Shown: positions 1 through 9,876, counted from the stretch's first letter. The stretch: DNA of 49,012 nt from Colwellia sp. (GCA_013215655.1 JABSOX010000039.1:1-49012); one strand, 5' to 3'. Notes: generated by a model not told the origin, from the sequence alone. Numbers and translations are program-made.

Positions 1-899
1 CAAAGATTGCTCTGACTGTCCTGAAAAAGACTACCGACATCGTTATCACTTAAACTATTTACATCACCTGCCCGATGACGATAATGGGTAAATTGTTGCG
101 TTTTGGGGTTGAAGTGATTTAGACCGCCACCAAAGGTTCCGACCCAAAGATTGCCCCTGTCATCCTCTAAAATACTCCTGACATCGTCATCACTTAAACT
201 ATTTGTATTACCTGTTTGATGACGGTAATTGGTAAATTGCTGCTTTTGGGAGCTGAAGTGATTAAGACCACCCCCACTAGTTCCCACCCAAAGCTTACCT
301 TGGCTATCCTCAAGAAGACTCCTGACATCGTCATCACTTAAACTATTTGCATCACCTGGCTGATGACGGTAATGGGTAAACTTCTGTGTTTTGGGATTAA
401 AATGATTAAGACCTCCACCAGTTCCCACCCAAAGATTGCCTTGGCTATCCTCTAGAAGACTATTGACATCTTCATCACTTAAACTATTTGGATCACCTGC
501 CTGATGACGGTAATGGGTAAACTGCTGTGTTTTGAGGTTAAAATAATTAAGACCACCACCATCGGTTCCTACCCAAAGATTGCCTTGGCTATCTTCAATA
601 AGGCTAAGAATGTCATTGTTAGACAGTGAATGATGATTACTAGGCTCATGTTTAAATACTTTTAAGCTATAGCCATCATATCGAACCAGCCCTTCTTGTG
701 TGCCAACCCATAAAAAACCTGTACTATCTTGTAGAATTGTTTGTACCGAATTTTGGGGTAAGCCATCTTCAATGGTTAGGTGCTTAAAGCGAATAGACGG
801 CTTGCCATCAAAAGAAAAAGCAATTAAAGAAAAGAATATCGATACAAAAAGCAACGTTATAAAAAGAAAGGTAAATTGTATTTTTATGTTTTTAGACAA
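1..899 (-). CDS. Beta-propeller sensor protein (Reg_prop repeats), 5' part only
   Basis: The reading frame runs off the left edge of the window, so only about 299 N-terminal residues are visible. I place the start at a TTG at 899, reading MSKNIKIQF, because an in-frame TAA lies just upstream and a hydrophobic signal or anchor segment follows directly (about residues 9-31). After it comes IRFKHLTIEDGLPQNSV, the usual entry to a two-component-regulator propeller. Then come repeats of about 47-48 residues, each with a core like SLLEDSQGNLWVGT.GGGLN, typical of Reg_prop blades. Known family members are periplasmic sensor domains of hybrid histidine kinases or of diguanylate cyclases; the missing 3' part would tell which. 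The repeats are also nearly identical in DNA. Sensor role is confident; the output domain is unknown. Confidence 0.85.
   Translation of the reverse strand, partial: MSKNIKIQFTFLFITLLFVSIFFSLIAFSFDGKPSIRFKHLTIEDGLPQNSVQTILQDSTGFLWVGTQEGLVRYDGYSLKVFKHEPSNHHSLSNNDILSLIEDSQGNLWVGTDGGGLNYFNLKTQQFTHYRHQAGDPNSLSDEDVNSLLEDSQGNLWVGTGGGLNHFNPKTQKFTHYRHQPGDANSLSDDDVRSLLEDSQGKLWVGTSGGGLNHFSSQKQQFTNYRHQTGNTNSLSDDDVRSILEDDRGNLWVGTFGGGLNHFNPKTQQFTHYRHRAGDVNSLSDNDVGSLFQDSQSNL
46..620 (-). repeat. 141-144 bp tandem repeats inside the propeller gene
   Basis: The word TCACTTAAACTATTTG or a close form starts at 46, 190, 334 and 475, giving spacings of 144, 144 and 141 bp. A diverged copy follows near 618. Each unit encodes one propeller blade of about 48 residues. 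DNA identity between neighbouring units is high, so unit number may change by recombination and short-read assemblies may collapse it. Confidence 0.8.
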
Positions 900-1347
900 T
901 TGATTTTACTATAAAAATTAATATTCCCTAAGTCTAGTTTAATTTATGGATAAAGGAAGTTGCATCTATCAGCCAACACGTTTTTTATTTAAAACAATTT
1001 AGGAATAAAAAACTTGTAGAAAAGGAACTCCCCATCAAAGTCAGATTTCCATAGAAATAAAAGCTCAGTTTTAGGCTCAAACAACATCAAGTGATGGAAA
1101 GTCAACGGCATATAGAGCTTAAAGCTGTCTGACAAGCGAGCATAAAATCTCGGTAATATTACCCAAAACATTATCATGGGTTCACAAAAACTTAATGACC
1201 GCTTATGGCTAGGAGCGGAAGGTTTGTGAGCATCATTTCTACATTCCGCTTTGCGCACAAAGTGCCCATAAAAAAAGGCCAATAGTATCGGCCTTTTTTC
1301 AATATCAATCTTTATTACTCAGTATGAGGCTTTATATTTCTTTCATA
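900..1347. other. Intergenic region with an uncertain 97-codon ORF
   Basis: A minus-strand open frame spans 989-1282. Its first codon lies inside the hairpin at 1271-1299, I see no ribosome binding site, and the protein is rich in Phe, Leu and His with no motif I recognise. I do not call it a gene. It may be a non-coding repeat or a remnant. Confidence 0.4.
1271..1299. terminator. Bidirectional terminator 3' of dxs
   Basis: The arms AAAAAAGGCC (1271-1280) and GGCCTTTTTT (1290-1299) pair perfectly around a 9-nt loop. The A/T tracts allow termination in both directions. It sits about 50 bp beyond the dxs stop and would end the xseB-ispA-dxs transcript. Confidence 0.75.
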
Positions 1348-3210
1348 CTAGCTAATAAATGCCTTTATTTTACTAACAATACCAGCACTATCTAAACCAA
1401 ATTCTTGGTGGATTTCTTGTTGGGTGCCGTGTTTAATAAACATATCAGGCAAACCAATATTCAGTACTTTAATACCGATGCCATTATTTAAAATAAATTC
1501 ATTAACACCCGAACCAGCGCCACCAGCAATGGCATTGTCTTCAATGGTTATTAGGTATTGATGATCATCAGCAAGTTGCTTTATTAAGGTTTCATCTAAC
1601 GGTTTGACAAAACGCATATCAACGACGGTGGCATTTAGTTCTTTTGCTGCTTTTTCTGCTTCGGCTAGTATGGTACCAAAGTTAAGTAGGGCGATTTTCT
1701 TACCGGAAGCTTTGATTATACCTTTACCTATTTCAATGGTTTCATTGATATCAGGTAATGGTGCGCCGTTGCCTGCTCCTCGCGGATATCTTACTGCTGC
1801 GGGGCTATTTAATTTATATCCTGTGGTTAACATCAGTTGGCATTCACGTTCATCTGACGGTGTCATTATCGTCATGTTAGGTATGCAGCGCATAAAGCTT
1901 AAATCAAATGCACCTTGATGTGTTGGTCCATCAGCACCAACAATACCCGCCCGATCGATGGCAAATAAAACCGGTAGATTTTGAATAGCGACATCATGAA
2001 TTAGTTGGTCATAACCACGTTGTAAAAAGCTTGAATAAATTGCGACAACGGGTTTATGTCCACCAATGGCCAAGCCTGCTGCAAAAGTTACTGAATGTTG
2101 CTCGGCAATAGCAACATCATAGTATTTATCAGGGAAACGTTGGCTAAATTCAACCATACCTGAGCCCTCACGCATGGCGGGAGTTATCGCGACAAGTTTG
2201 TCATCTTGCTCTGCAGTTTTACACAGCCAGTCGCCAAAAATTGCGGAGTAGGTAGGTAAACTAGGTTTGCTGGCGGGTAAACTGGTTTCTTCAGGATTAA
2301 ATTTAGGAACCGCATGATATTTTATCGGATCTTGTTCGGCAGCGTGATAACCCTTGCCTTTTTTAGTGGCGATATGCAGTATTTGTGGACCTTTTAAATT
2401 ACGCATATTGGTAATGGTATCCACTAAACCATTAACATCGTGCCCGTCTATTGGCCCTATATAATTAAAACCTAACTCTTCAAAAAAAGTACTGGGTACA
2501 ACCATGCCTTTAAGGTGTTCTTCGGCGCGACTTGCCAATTCTTTTATCGGTGGAATGTTTTTAAGTATGCGCTTACTACCTTCGCGTATGCCAGTATATA
2601 TACTGCCAGAGAGCATTCTTGCAAAGTGATTATTAAGCGCACCAACATTTTCAGATATCGACATTTCGTTATCATTAAGGATAACCAGCATGTCTTTATC
2701 CATACCACCGGCATGATTTAGTGCTTCAAATGCCATACCTGCAGTCATCGCGCCATCACCGATAACGGCAACTACTTTTCTATTTTTAGCTTCTTTATTG
2801 GCGGCAACGGCTAAACCTAGCGCAGCAGAAATAGAAGTACTTGAATGACCAACACTTAAGGTATCGTATTCACTTTCTTCACGCCAAGGGAAAGGGTGTA
2901 AACCGTCTTTTTGTCTTATGGTGTGTAATTTATCTCGTCGACCTGTCAAAATTTTATGTGGGTAGGCTTGATGACCCACATCCCAAATTAAATGATCAAA
3001 CGGGGTATTGTAGACGTAATGCAAAGCCACGGTTAATTCAATTGTGCCTAAACCAGAAGCAAAGTGACCACTACTTTTACTGACTGAATTTAATAAATAG
3101 CGACGCAACTCTTCACTGGCTTGCGTCAGTTGGCTTTTATCCAACATTCGTAAGTCGTGTGGCGTATCAATTTTTGCTAATAACGGGTAATCAGTAAGGT
3201 TTATAGTCAT
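1348..3210 (-). CDS. dxs: 1-deoxy-D-xylulose-5-phosphate synthase
   Basis: This thiamine-diphosphate enzyme condenses pyruvate and glyceraldehyde 3-phosphate to make DXP, the entry step of the MEP isoprenoid pathway, and feeds thiamine and pyridoxal synthesis. The 620-residue length is normal. The TPP motif GDGAMTAG (about 151-158) is followed by the Asn-containing stretch [10 protein letters not shown]. The His of SGHF (about 49) and the Glu of AIAEQHS (about 370), expected in catalysis and cofactor activation, are present. A C-terminal transketolase-type domain follows. It is the last gene of xseB-ispA-dxs, 36 bp after ispA, the same order as in E. coli. A hairpin at 1271-1299 ends the operon. 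No anomaly seen. Confidence 0.98.
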   Translation of the reverse strand: MTINLTDYPLLAKIDTPHDLRMLDKSQLTQASEELRRYLLNSVSKSSGHFASGLGTIELTVALHYVYNTPFDHLIWDVGHQAYPHKILTGRRDKLHTIRQKDGLHPFPWREESEYDTLSVGHSSTSISAALGLAVAANKEAKNRKVVAVIGDGAMTAGMAFEALNHAGGMDKDMLVILNDNEMSISENVGALNNHFARMLSGSIYTGIREGSKRILKNIPPIKELASRAEEHLKGMVVPSTFFEELGFNYIGPIDGHDVNGLVDTITNMRNLKGPQILHIATKKGKGYHAAEQDPIKYHAVPKFNPEETSLPASKPSLPTYSAIFGDWLCKTAEQDDKLVAITPAMREGSGMVEFSQRFPDKYYDVAIAEQHSVTFAAGLAIGGHKPVVAIYSSFLQRGYDQLIHDVAIQNLPVLFAIDRAGIVGADGPTHQGAFDLSFMRCIPNMTIMTPSDERECQLMLTTGYKLNSPAAVRYPRGAGNGAPLPDINETIEIGKGIIKASGKKIALLNFGTILAEAEKAAKELNATVVDMRFVKPLDETLIKQLADDHQYLITIEDNAIAGGAGSGVNEFILNNGIGIKVLNIGLPDMFIKHGTQQEIHQEFGLDSAGIVSKIKAFIS

Positions 3211-3246
3211 ATTTTTTGTGTGTTTTTAGGTTCACTTGGGTATCAA

Positions 3247-4137
3247 TTAACTTGTACGTTTAATAATAAATGTCGCAAATTCAGATAAACTGCGGGTATT
3301 GTAAGGCAAAGTCGATAAAGCTTGAAGTGCTTGTTGATATAAGTTGTCAGCTTTTTGTTGAGCGCCTTGTAAACCCAGTAGTGCAGGGTAGGTACTTTTA
3401 TTCGCGGCAACATCGGAACCCGCAGGTTTTCCGAGTTCTTCATCACTTGACGTTATATCAATAATATCATCACGCACTTGGTAAGCTAAACCAACCAATT
3501 GCGCAAATTGGCTAAGCTGCTTCTTTTCTTCAGTTGTTATTGATGGTGTGCAATCTGCAGCCATGTTAACCGCAGCTTCAAGTAATGCACCTGTTTTCAG
3601 GGAATGAAGTAATTCTAACTCCGCAAGTGGTATCTGTTTATTTGTTGCCGCTAAATCTAATGCCTGACCACCACACATGCCTTGATAACCTGACGCTTTA
3701 CTTAATTTTTTAATTAAATTGATATGATTTGGCTGAGCACTTTGAGAAAAAGAATGATTGGCTAGAATATCAAAAGCTAAAGTTTGTAAACTATCTCCGG
3801 CCAAAATGGCGGTGGCTTCATCAAAGGCTTTATGACAAGTCGGTTTTCCTCGTCTTAAGTCATCATCATCCATTGCCGGTAAATCATCATGAAGTAACGA
3901 GTAGGCATGGATGCATTCTAGCGCTGCAGCAATACCGTCAATGTCATTTAAGTCAGCGCCGATAGCTTCACCAGTAATGTATGCTAAATATGGGCGCATA
4001 CGTTTACCGCCGATAAGTAAGCCATAACGCATTGCTTCTAATAACTTAGGATCATTGACTGATAAATTATCGAGGACATTTGATAAGTAGCTGTTAATAC
4101 GTGTTTGATATTTACTCAGCTGCTGCAAATCACTCAC
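3247..4137 (-). CDS. ispA: Farnesyl diphosphate synthase (geranyltranstransferase)
   Basis: IspA condenses isopentenyl diphosphate with dimethylallyl and geranyl diphosphate to give farnesyl diphosphate, the precursor of undecaprenyl phosphate and quinone side chains. The protein has 296 residues, the usual length. The first Asp-rich motif DDLPAMDDDD is at about 84-93 and the second, DDIID, at about 223-227; both bind Mg-diphosphate. GGKRMRP near residue 43 is the conserved substrate-binding Lys/Arg segment. Its ATG overlaps the xseB stop in an ATGA (4134-4137), so translation is probably coupled. dxs follows downstream in the same operon, joining two steps of one pathway. Confidence 0.97.
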   Translation of the reverse strand: MSDLQQLSKYQTRINSYLSNVLDNLSVNDPKLLEAMRYGLLIGGKRMRPYLAYITGEAIGADLNDIDGIAAALECIHAYSLLHDDLPAMDDDDLRRGKPTCHKAFDEATAILAGDSLQTLAFDILANHSFSQSAQPNHINLIKKLSKASGYQGMCGGQALDLAATNKQIPLAELELLHSLKTGALLEAAVNMAADCTPSITTEEKKQLSQFAQLVGLAYQVRDDIIDITSSDEELGKPAGSDVAANKSTYPALLGLQGAQQKADNLYQQALQALSTLPYNTRSLSEFATFIIKRTS

Positions 4138-4394
4138 AGATCATTTTCCTGAGTTAAATCAAAGGGTGCTAGTGACTGCTCTGCATTCTCGTCATTTTTA
4201 TCCATTAGGATTTGTATCTTTTGTTCCGCATCTTGCAATTTGTGCTGACTCAATTGACTTAAGGTTAAACCGCGTTCAAATAAGCTCATTGACTCTTCTA
4301 AACTAAGTTCACCTTGCTCTAAATTTTGAACAATAGTTTCTAATTCACTAAGGGATTCTTCGAAGCTTAAGTTTTCTATTTTTTTTCTAGCCAT
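4134..4394 (-). CDS. xseB: Exonuclease VII small subunit
   Basis: XseB is the small subunit of exonuclease VII, which degrades single-stranded DNA to oligonucleotides; several copies coat the long helices of XseA. The 86 residues are normal. The conserved core is visible: ENLSFEESLSELETIVQNLE followed by LSLEESMSLFERG, forming an antiparallel helical hairpin. It is the first gene of the operon with ispA and dxs and overlaps ispA by 4 nt. The large subunit gene xseA is in the same window at 40018-41355 on the same strand but in another transcription unit, as in E. coli. Confidence 0.96.
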   Translation of the reverse strand: MARKKIENLSFEESLSELETIVQNLEQGELSLEESMSLFERGLTLSQLSQHKLQDAEQKIQILMDKNDENAEQSLAPFDLTQENDL

Positions 4395-4630
4395 TGCTTG
4401 ATTATCTATAACTAACTTTATCTAGGCGCAAAGGTACCTTAGCTAAGCGTTGGGGTCAATTATCGCTGCTTTATTTCAAAAATTAAATTTATTTGCTAAT
4501 TAGGTTAAGTTACTGACAATATAGACGATAATAACTAAATAGAATTATACTCATGTTATTGGTATAAAATTATTATTGTATTATTATTTTAATAAAGATA
4601 ATGACTGTGAAACCTGAATAGGGGAATTTT

Positions 4631-5395
4631 GTGGATTTAGCTACGGTTGTTGGCATTCTTGGTGCTATTGGTTTACTGGTCATGGCAATGTTATTGGCTG
4701 GTGATATCAGTATGTTTCTTGATACCCAATCTATGATTATTGTATTTGGTGGCTCAACTTTTGTGGTTCTATCAAATTACACGCTAGGGCAGTTTTTTGG
4801 TATTGGTAAAATTATGGGTAAAGCTTTTATGTTTAAGCTTGAACAACCTGAAGAGCTTATTGAAAAAGCAGTTGAAATGGCTGACGCAGCACGTAAAGGT
4901 GGTTTTTTAGCATTAGAAGAAGCAGAAATATCAAATGCCTTTATGCAGAAAGGTGTTGATATGTTAGTTGATGGCCACGACTCTGATGTGGTGCGTGGTA
5001 CGATGCAAAAAGATATATCGTTAACATCTCAACGTCATGAAAGGGGCGTAGGCATGTTGATGGCACTTGCTGATGTTGCACCTGCAATGGGTATGATTGG
5101 CACACTAATTGGCTTGGTAGCGATGCTTTCAAATATGGATGATCCTAAATCTATTGGCCCTGCAATGGCGGTTGCACTATTAACAACGCTTTACGGCGCA
5201 TTTTTAGCGAACGTTATCGCTATCCCTATGGCAAATAAGTTGAAGTTACGCTTGGCCGAAGAAAAAATGAATCAGGAATTGATCCTTGATGCGGTTTTAG
5301 GGATTCAAGATGGTCAAAATCCACGTGTTATAGAAGGATTGCTTAAAAACTACCTTTCTGAAGGCAAGCGTGCAGCAGATACCACTGAAGAGTAA
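4631..5395 (+). CDS. pomA: Flagellar motor stator protein PomA (Na+-type MotA homologue)
   Basis: PomA, with PomB, forms the inner-membrane stator that couples ion flow to flagellar rotation. The gene starts with GTG at 4631, preceded by AGGGGAA about six bases upstream. The 254-residue product opens MDLATVVGILGAIGLLVMAM (first membrane segment) and has four predicted segments. The last pair, VGMLMALADVAPAMGMIGTL and PAMAVALLTTLYGAFLANVI, is the conserved MotA/ExbB channel region with its prolines. It is closest in style to Vibrio-type sodium stators (inference from sequence resemblance). pomB follows 12 bp downstream, so the two are an operon. The promoter should lie in the 236-bp spacer divergent from xseB. 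Confidence 0.95.
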   Translation: MDLATVVGILGAIGLLVMAMLLAGDISMFLDTQSMIIVFGGSTFVVLSNYTLGQFFGIGKIMGKAFMFKLEQPEELIEKAVEMADAARKGGFLALEEAEISNAFMQKGVDMLVDGHDSDVVRGTMQKDISLTSQRHERGVGMLMALADVAPAMGMIGTLIGLVAMLSNMDDPKSIGPAMAVALLTTLYGAFLANVIAIPMANKLKLRLAEEKMNQELILDAVLGIQDGQNPRVIEGLLKNYLSEGKRAADTTEE

Positions 5396-5407
5396 TAGGA
5401 ATTATTT

Positions 5408-6355
5408 ATGGCTGAAGAAGAGTGTAAATGTCCGCCTCCAGGCTTACCTGCTTGGATGGGTACTTTTGCTGATCTCATGTCGTTATTGATGTGCTTTTTT
5501 GTATTGCTTTTATCTTTTTCTGAGATGGATGTTTTAAAATTTAAGCAAATTGCGGGTTCAATGAAATTTGCTTTTGGTGTACAAAATAAAATTGAAGTAA
5601 AAGATATTCCTAAAGGTACAAGTATTATTGCGCAAGAATTTAGACCGGGTAAACCGGAACCAACACCGATAGAAGTCATTCAGCAGCAAACCGTGGAAAT
5701 GACTCAACAAATGCTTGAATTTCAAGCGGGCGATGAAACGTCTGCAGGTGGGCGACAAGAACAACGTGGTGCTGAACGTGGTGGGCAATCACAAAGTACA
5801 GCAGATCAAATGTCAGCCCAGCAAATGCAACAAGCACAAGAACAAATAAAGCAAGCTGAGAAAGATCAAGTTGATGAATTAGTGAAGAAAATTGCGGATC
5901 AACTCGATCAACAAATACAAGATGGTGCCATTGAGCTTGAATCACTGGGGCAGCAAGTGATCATTCGTATTCGTGAAAATGGCTCTTTTCCTTCGGGTTC
6001 GGCATTTTTACAGCCTCAATTTAGACCGATCATGAGAGAAATAGCTGAATTGTTAAATACCGTGCCCGGTGAAGTGATGATTTCAGCACATACCGATAAT
6101 CGTGGTGTAGATTCAGAATTGTTTAGTTCTAATTGGGATTTATCGAGTAAACGTGCAGTTGCGATTGCTCATGAAATGCTTAAAGTACCTGGCTTTGATG
6201 GCAGTCGCTTATTGGTGGTTGGTCATGCAGATAGCCGGCCATTGGTGCCTAATACGAATGCTTTGAACCGTCGTCGTAATCGCCGAGTAGAAATTGCCAT
6301 TAACCAAGGTAAAGCAAAGGAAACAGAGCCGATTTCTATTAGGCGTGAACCATAG
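5408..6355 (+). CDS. pomB: Flagellar motor stator protein PomB (Na+-type MotB homologue)
   Basis: PomB supplies the ion-binding Asp and anchors the stator to peptidoglycan. The N-terminus has PAWMGTFADLMSLLMCFFVL; Asp22 in TFADLM corresponds to the essential ion-binding Asp of PomB (Asp24 in Vibrio). One membrane helix follows. A Gln-rich, flexible linker (about 95-160) leads to a C-terminal OmpA/MotB domain with ISAHTDNRGVDSE and NALNRRRNRRVEIAI, the peptidoglycan-binding signature. AGGAA precedes the ATG at a good distance. A strong hairpin terminator at 6376-6402 ends the operon. The 315-residue length is usual for PomB. Confidence 0.96.
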   Translation: MAEEECKCPPPGLPAWMGTFADLMSLLMCFFVLLLSFSEMDVLKFKQIAGSMKFAFGVQNKIEVKDIPKGTSIIAQEFRPGKPEPTPIEVIQQQTVEMTQQMLEFQAGDETSAGGRQEQRGAERGGQSQSTADQMSAQQMQQAQEQIKQAEKDQVDELVKKIADQLDQQIQDGAIELESLGQQVIIRIRENGSFPSGSAFLQPQFRPIMREIAELLNTVPGEVMISAHTDNRGVDSELFSSNWDLSSKRAVAIAHEMLKVPGFDGSRLLVVGHADSRPLVPNTNALNRRRNRRVEIAINQGKAKETEPISIRREP

Positions 6356-6375
6356 AAGTTTTATAGCTTTAAACG

Positions 6376-6402
6376 AAAAGCCAGCAGTCACTGCTGGCTT
6401 TT
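6376..6402. terminator. Terminator after pomB
   Basis: Twelve-bp perfect arms, AAAAGCCAGCAG and CTGCTGGCTTTT, close a 3-nt loop (TCA). It starts about 20 bp after the pomB stop. The A and T tracts on both sides make it a bidirectional rho-independent terminator, isolating pomAB from thiI. Confidence 0.9.
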
Positions 6403-6494
6403 ATGTTTCTGGCTCAAATCGATTTTTTGAGTTATACGCTATTAAGATAAATAGTGTATAATTCGCGCCATTATTTTTCCGGATATTATGATTA

Positions 6495-7949
6495 ATGAAA
6501 TTTATTGTTAAATTACAGGCTGAAATTACCATTAAAAGCCGACCAGTACGTAAGCGTTTTACTAAGATCTTAGAATCAAACGTTAAAAATGTATTACGCC
6601 GAGTTGATGAGCAAGTAACGACTCGTATGAATTGGGATAACATTGAAGTTAATACTAAAAACGATTCGCCGGAAAATCGTCTTGCCTTAATTGAAACGTT
6701 ACAATCAATTCCCGGCATTCCGATGATTTTAGAAGTTGAGCAATACGAATTTACTGACTTGCACGATATTTTTGAAAAAACCTTAGCGGTTCACGGTAAA
6801 AATATTGAAAATAAAACTTTTTGTGTTCGAGCGAAACGTACCGGTACTCACGATTTTAATTCCATTAAAGTAGAGCAATATGTAGGTGGCGGTTTAAATC
6901 AAAGTATTGAAAGTGCCAAAGTTAAACTTAGCAAACCTGATGTAACAGTTCATTTAGAAATTAAAAATGAGAAGTTATTTATCGTTACTCATCGCCATAA
7001 AGGCTTGGGCGGTTTCCCAATTGCTACACAAGAAGACGTTTTATCTTTAATGTCAGGTGGTTTTGATTCAGGTGTTGCTAGTTATCAGTTTATTAAAAAG
7101 GGCTGTCGTACTCATTATTGCTTCTTTAATTTGGGTGGCTCTGCGCATGAAGTCGGCGTAAAACAAGTGAGCTATTACTTGTGGAACAAGTTTGGTGCGT
7201 CTCATAAAGTTAAATTTTTTGCCGTGGACTTTGAGCCTGTTATTGCTGAAATATTAGAAAATGTTGAAAATGGTCAAATGGGCGTTGTCTTAAAACGTAT
7301 GATGATGCGCGCTGCGGCAACCATAGCTAAAAAAGGAAAAATCCAATCTTTAGTGACAGGTGAAAGTTTAGGGCAAGTATCAAGTCAAACGTTAACAAAC
7401 CTTAATGTTATTGACCGCGTTACCGATACGCTCATTTTAAGACCATTAGTCGCTTATGATAAACAAGATATTATCGATATTGCCCGTACCATTGGTACTG
7501 AAGATTTTGCCAAAACTATTCCTGAATATTGTGGTGTAATTTCTAAAAAACCAACGGTTAAAGCGGTATTGTCGAAGATTGAAGAGGAAGAGGGCAACTT
7601 CGACTTTGCTGTTTTAGATAAAGTTGTTGCAGAAACACGGGTTTATGATATCCGTGATATTGGCAAAGAAACGGAAGAAGAAATTAAAGCGGTTGATACG
7701 GTTGAGCAGATTGCGGCTAATGCCATTGTTATTGATATTCGCAGCCCAGCAGAAGAAGAAGATAAACCTTTAGTGATTGACGGTGTTGAAGTTATTCATA
7801 TTCCATTCTACAAACTGGCAACACAATATGGCGACTTAGAGCAAAGCAAAGAGTATTTACTTTATTGTGACCATGGCGTGATGAGTAAATTACAAGCTTT
7901 ATACTTACTTGATAATGGTTATAACAACGTTAAGGTTTATAGACCTTAA
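6495..7949 (+). CDS. thiI: tRNA 4-thiouridine synthase / thiamine sulfurtransferase ThiI
   Basis: ThiI adenylates U8 of tRNA and inserts sulfur, giving 4-thiouridine, and in enterobacteria also delivers sulfur to ThiS for thiazole synthesis. The 484 residues contain an N-terminal ferredoxin-like/THUMP region (about 60-165), the PP-loop [11 protein letters not shown] near residue 188, and a C-terminal rhodanese domain. The rhodanese active Cys is about residue 458 in [13 protein letters not shown], so this is the long gammaproteobacterial form. The ATG at 6495 follows a TATAAT at 6457-6462 that could be its -10 box. Its stop lies only three bases from the stop of the convergent reductase gene, so the two transcripts must overlap. 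Confidence 0.97.
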   Translation: MKFIVKLQAEITIKSRPVRKRFTKILESNVKNVLRRVDEQVTTRMNWDNIEVNTKNDSPENRLALIETLQSIPGIPMILEVEQYEFTDLHDIFEKTLAVHGKNIENKTFCVRAKRTGTHDFNSIKVEQYVGGGLNQSIESAKVKLSKPDVTVHLEIKNEKLFIVTHRHKGLGGFPIATQEDVLSLMSGGFDSGVASYQFIKKGCRTHYCFFNLGGSAHEVGVKQVSYYLWNKFGASHKVKFFAVDFEPVIAEILENVENGQMGVVLKRMMMRAAATIAKKGKIQSLVTGESLGQVSSQTLTNLNVIDRVTDTLILRPLVAYDKQDIIDIARTIGTEDFAKTIPEYCGVISKKPTVKAVLSKIEEEEGNFDFAVLDKVVAETRVYDIRDIGKETEEEIKAVDTVEQIAANAIVIDIRSPAEEEDKPLVIDGVEVIHIPFYKLATQYGDLEQSKEYLLYCDHGVMSKLQALYLLDNGYNNVKVYRP

Positions 7950-7952
7950 GCT

Positions 7953-8912
7953 TTAACAAGAGCCTAAGTACAGCGGTTGTATTTGGGCTATCAAACTATC
8001 ATTAGTTGGTGTTTTAATGTCATATTGAATACCTAACTTTTGAATGTAGCCATTAATATGAGCTATTTCGGTACTTCGTTTTGCTAGCACATCACAACGC
8101 ATTGAAGAACTATTTTTAGCTGTTTTATAAGCTACTTCTAATACCTTATTTTTTAATGATTTAAAATTAAAGTGAACGCCTTCACATTGAGCAACTGCAA
8201 TTAATTCATGTAAAACTTCATTAATCGTTTCTTCAAATTTAACCGCCAGTACTTGCCCATTGTCTATATTGTAAATTGCGGTTAGTGGATTGATAACACA
8301 GTTAATAGCGAGCTTTAACCATTGTTTTTCTTTGATGTTTTCACACCAGGCGGTTGTCGGTAGAGCTGTATTAAAGGCTTGTATTAGTTTGTTTCTATCG
8401 CTAGTTGTTATATTCCCTCGATAGTAACCTAAGTCTGATTGACCTAATCCGGTATGTTTAAGCATCGATGACGACATTTTTAAACTGCCATGTGTTGTTA
8501 ATAGTGTCAGCACATTGTGTTTAATTAATAAGGCTTGTGATAATTCACTTAAACCCCCCATACCGTTATGACATAAAATGATCTTAGTATGATTATTTAG
8601 ATGAGGAGATATGCTTTGAATCACTTGATCAATTTGATAACACTTTACACAAATAAGTATAGTTTTGGCTGATGCTAAGCCGTCAATAGTAACTTCTTGG
8701 CGAGGAATTTCTTCATTGTGATTATTAATATCGGTAAAGCTAATCGTCTGCTGTTTATTATTTTTTCCATGTTTTAATAAATAAACACCACCGTCATCTA
8801 GGTTTTTATAAAAGTGACTGTACCAAAGTAATCCAATCGCACCTTGACCAATAATAACCAAGTTTAGTGGCTTGTTATCTTTAGTCATAATTGAATTTCT
8901 TGTGATGCTCAT
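7953..8912 (-). CDS. panE: 2-dehydropantoate 2-reductase family protein (PanE/ApbA)
   Basis: PanE reduces 2-dehydropantoate to pantoate with NADPH in pantothenate (CoA) synthesis. The N-terminal Rossmann motif LVIIGQGAIGLLW is clear. ILCHNGMGG and the C-terminal Lys-containing helices (KEKQWLKLAINCVINPLTA) match the ketopantoate reductase fold with its catalytic Lys and Asn. I choose the ATG at 8912 (MSITRNSI) because it overlaps the stop of the upstream VanZ gene in an ATGA (8909-8912); ATGs at 8948 and 8888 are alternatives. The family has paralogues acting on other 2-oxo acids, so the substrate is inferred. It converges on thiI with a 3-bp gap. Confidence 0.85.
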   Translation of the reverse strand: MSITRNSIMTKDNKPLNLVIIGQGAIGLLWYSHFYKNLDDGGVYLLKHGKNNKQQTISFTDINNHNEEIPRQEVTIDGLASAKTILICVKCYQIDQVIQSISPHLNNHTKIILCHNGMGGLSELSQALLIKHNVLTLLTTHGSLKMSSSMLKHTGLGQSDLGYYRGNITTSDRNKLIQAFNTALPTTAWCENIKEKQWLKLAINCVINPLTAIYNIDNGQVLAVKFEETINEVLHELIAVAQCEGVHFNFKSLKNKVLEVAYKTAKNSSSMRCDVLAKRSTEIAHINGYIQKLGIQYDIKTPTNDSLIAQIQPLYLGSC

Positions 8913-9262
8913 ATAGGCTGTTTTTTTCCATAGACCATAGACATCCATTTAAGCAGTACAAAGAGTAATACACCGATAATATCAGCGACAAAATCTCTTA
9001 TTTCGCCATTTCTAAAACCTAAATAATATTGCCCAACTTCACTTAACGCCCCATAAAAAATCACACAAATTGCGCTATTTAATAAGGGGAGTTTGATTAA
9101 ACTATGTAGAATCCACATCAAGAAAAAAAATCCGATTAAATGACCTATGGAGTCAATTTTTGTATGTTCAATTAATAAGCTGCGTAGCGATGAAAAGTTG
9201 ACGATGCTGATAGTTATCAGGATCATCACAAGGAAAAACAAGAGATGGTGGCGACTTTTCAT
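8909..9262 (-). CDS. VanZ-like small membrane protein
   Basis: This is a 117-residue protein with four predicted membrane helices (about 8-22, 36-54, 60-80, 93-107). The conserved Asp/His pair in KIDSIGHLIGFFFLMWIL, followed by GALSEVGQYYL and the Asp of IRDFVADIIGVLLFVLL, is characteristic of the VanZ-like family (PF04892). VanZ itself lowers teicoplanin binding in enterococci, but the role of the short proteobacterial homologues is not established and I do not assign a resistance function. It overlaps the panE-like gene by 4 nt, suggesting coupled translation. Confidence 0.85.
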   Translation of the reverse strand: MKSRHHLLFFLVMILITISIVNFSSLRSLLIEHTKIDSIGHLIGFFFLMWILHSLIKLPLLNSAICVIFYGALSEVGQYYLGFRNGEIRDFVADIIGVLLFVLLKWMSMVYGKKQPI

Positions 9263-9371
9263 AGGGGTATTTGAGAGAGTGAACTATTTTTAAAATGATA
9301 ACATAAATCATACAGTTTGAAGTTGTTTGGGTATAATACCCCCATTATAATTTATAAGCTTAGGTCATATT

Positions 9372-9854
9372 ATGCCATCAATGGATATTGTTTCAGAAAT
9401 TGAACTGGAAGAAGTAAGAAATGCGACGCAAAACACCAGTAGAGAATTAGATACTCGTTTTGATTTTCGAGGTGTTGAAGCAAGTATAGAGTGGAAAAAA
9501 CCTAATGTGGTGATTAAAGCCGAAGCTGATTCTCAGTTAACACAATTAGTCACTATGTTAAGAGCACAGCTTGCTAAGCGAAATATTGACGCTAAAGCGT
9601 TAACGTTATCGAGCATTGAACATAGTGGAAAAACGTATACACAAAATGTATCGTTTCAAGAAGGTATTGAACAACCATTAGCTAAAAAAGTAGTTAAGTT
9701 GATTAAAGATAGTAAACTAAAAGTGCAAGCAGCAATTCAAGGTGAACAAGTACGTATTACAGGTAAAAAACGTGATGATTTACAAGCGGTAATGAAATTA
9801 GTGCGTGAAGCTGATTTAGAGCAGTCATTTCAATTTAATAACTTTAGAGACTAG
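9372..9854 (+). CDS. yajQ: YajQ family nucleotide-binding protein
   Basis: YajQ proteins are cytosolic, have two ferredoxin-like domains and bind nucleotides; members in Xanthomonas and Pseudomonas bind cyclic di-GMP and act with a transcription regulator. The 160-residue protein opens [18 protein letters not shown] and contains the conserved [14 protein letters not shown] and the C-terminal [18 protein letters not shown]. Two TATAAT-like sites lie just upstream (9332-9337 and about 9345). A strong terminator follows at 9877-9906, so it is monocistronic. Other c-di-GMP-related genes in the window are the PilZ gene at 39309 and the GGDEF-EAL gene at 47510. Confidence 0.95.
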   Translation: MPSMDIVSEIELEEVRNATQNTSRELDTRFDFRGVEASIEWKKPNVVIKAEADSQLTQLVTMLRAQLAKRNIDAKALTLSSIEHSGKTYTQNVSFQEGIEQPLAKKVVKLIKDSKLKVQAAIQGEQVRITGKKRDDLQAVMKLVREADLEQSFQFNNFRD

Positions 9855-9876
9855 TGTTTGCCATAAGTTAGCCAAC

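Noticed and set aside
46-620. CRISPR array
   Set aside because: The periodic repeats are coding, 141-144 bp long and without short unique spacers.
6403-6494. TPP riboswitch ahead of thiI
   Set aside because: The leader is short and no THI-box-like sequence is visible.
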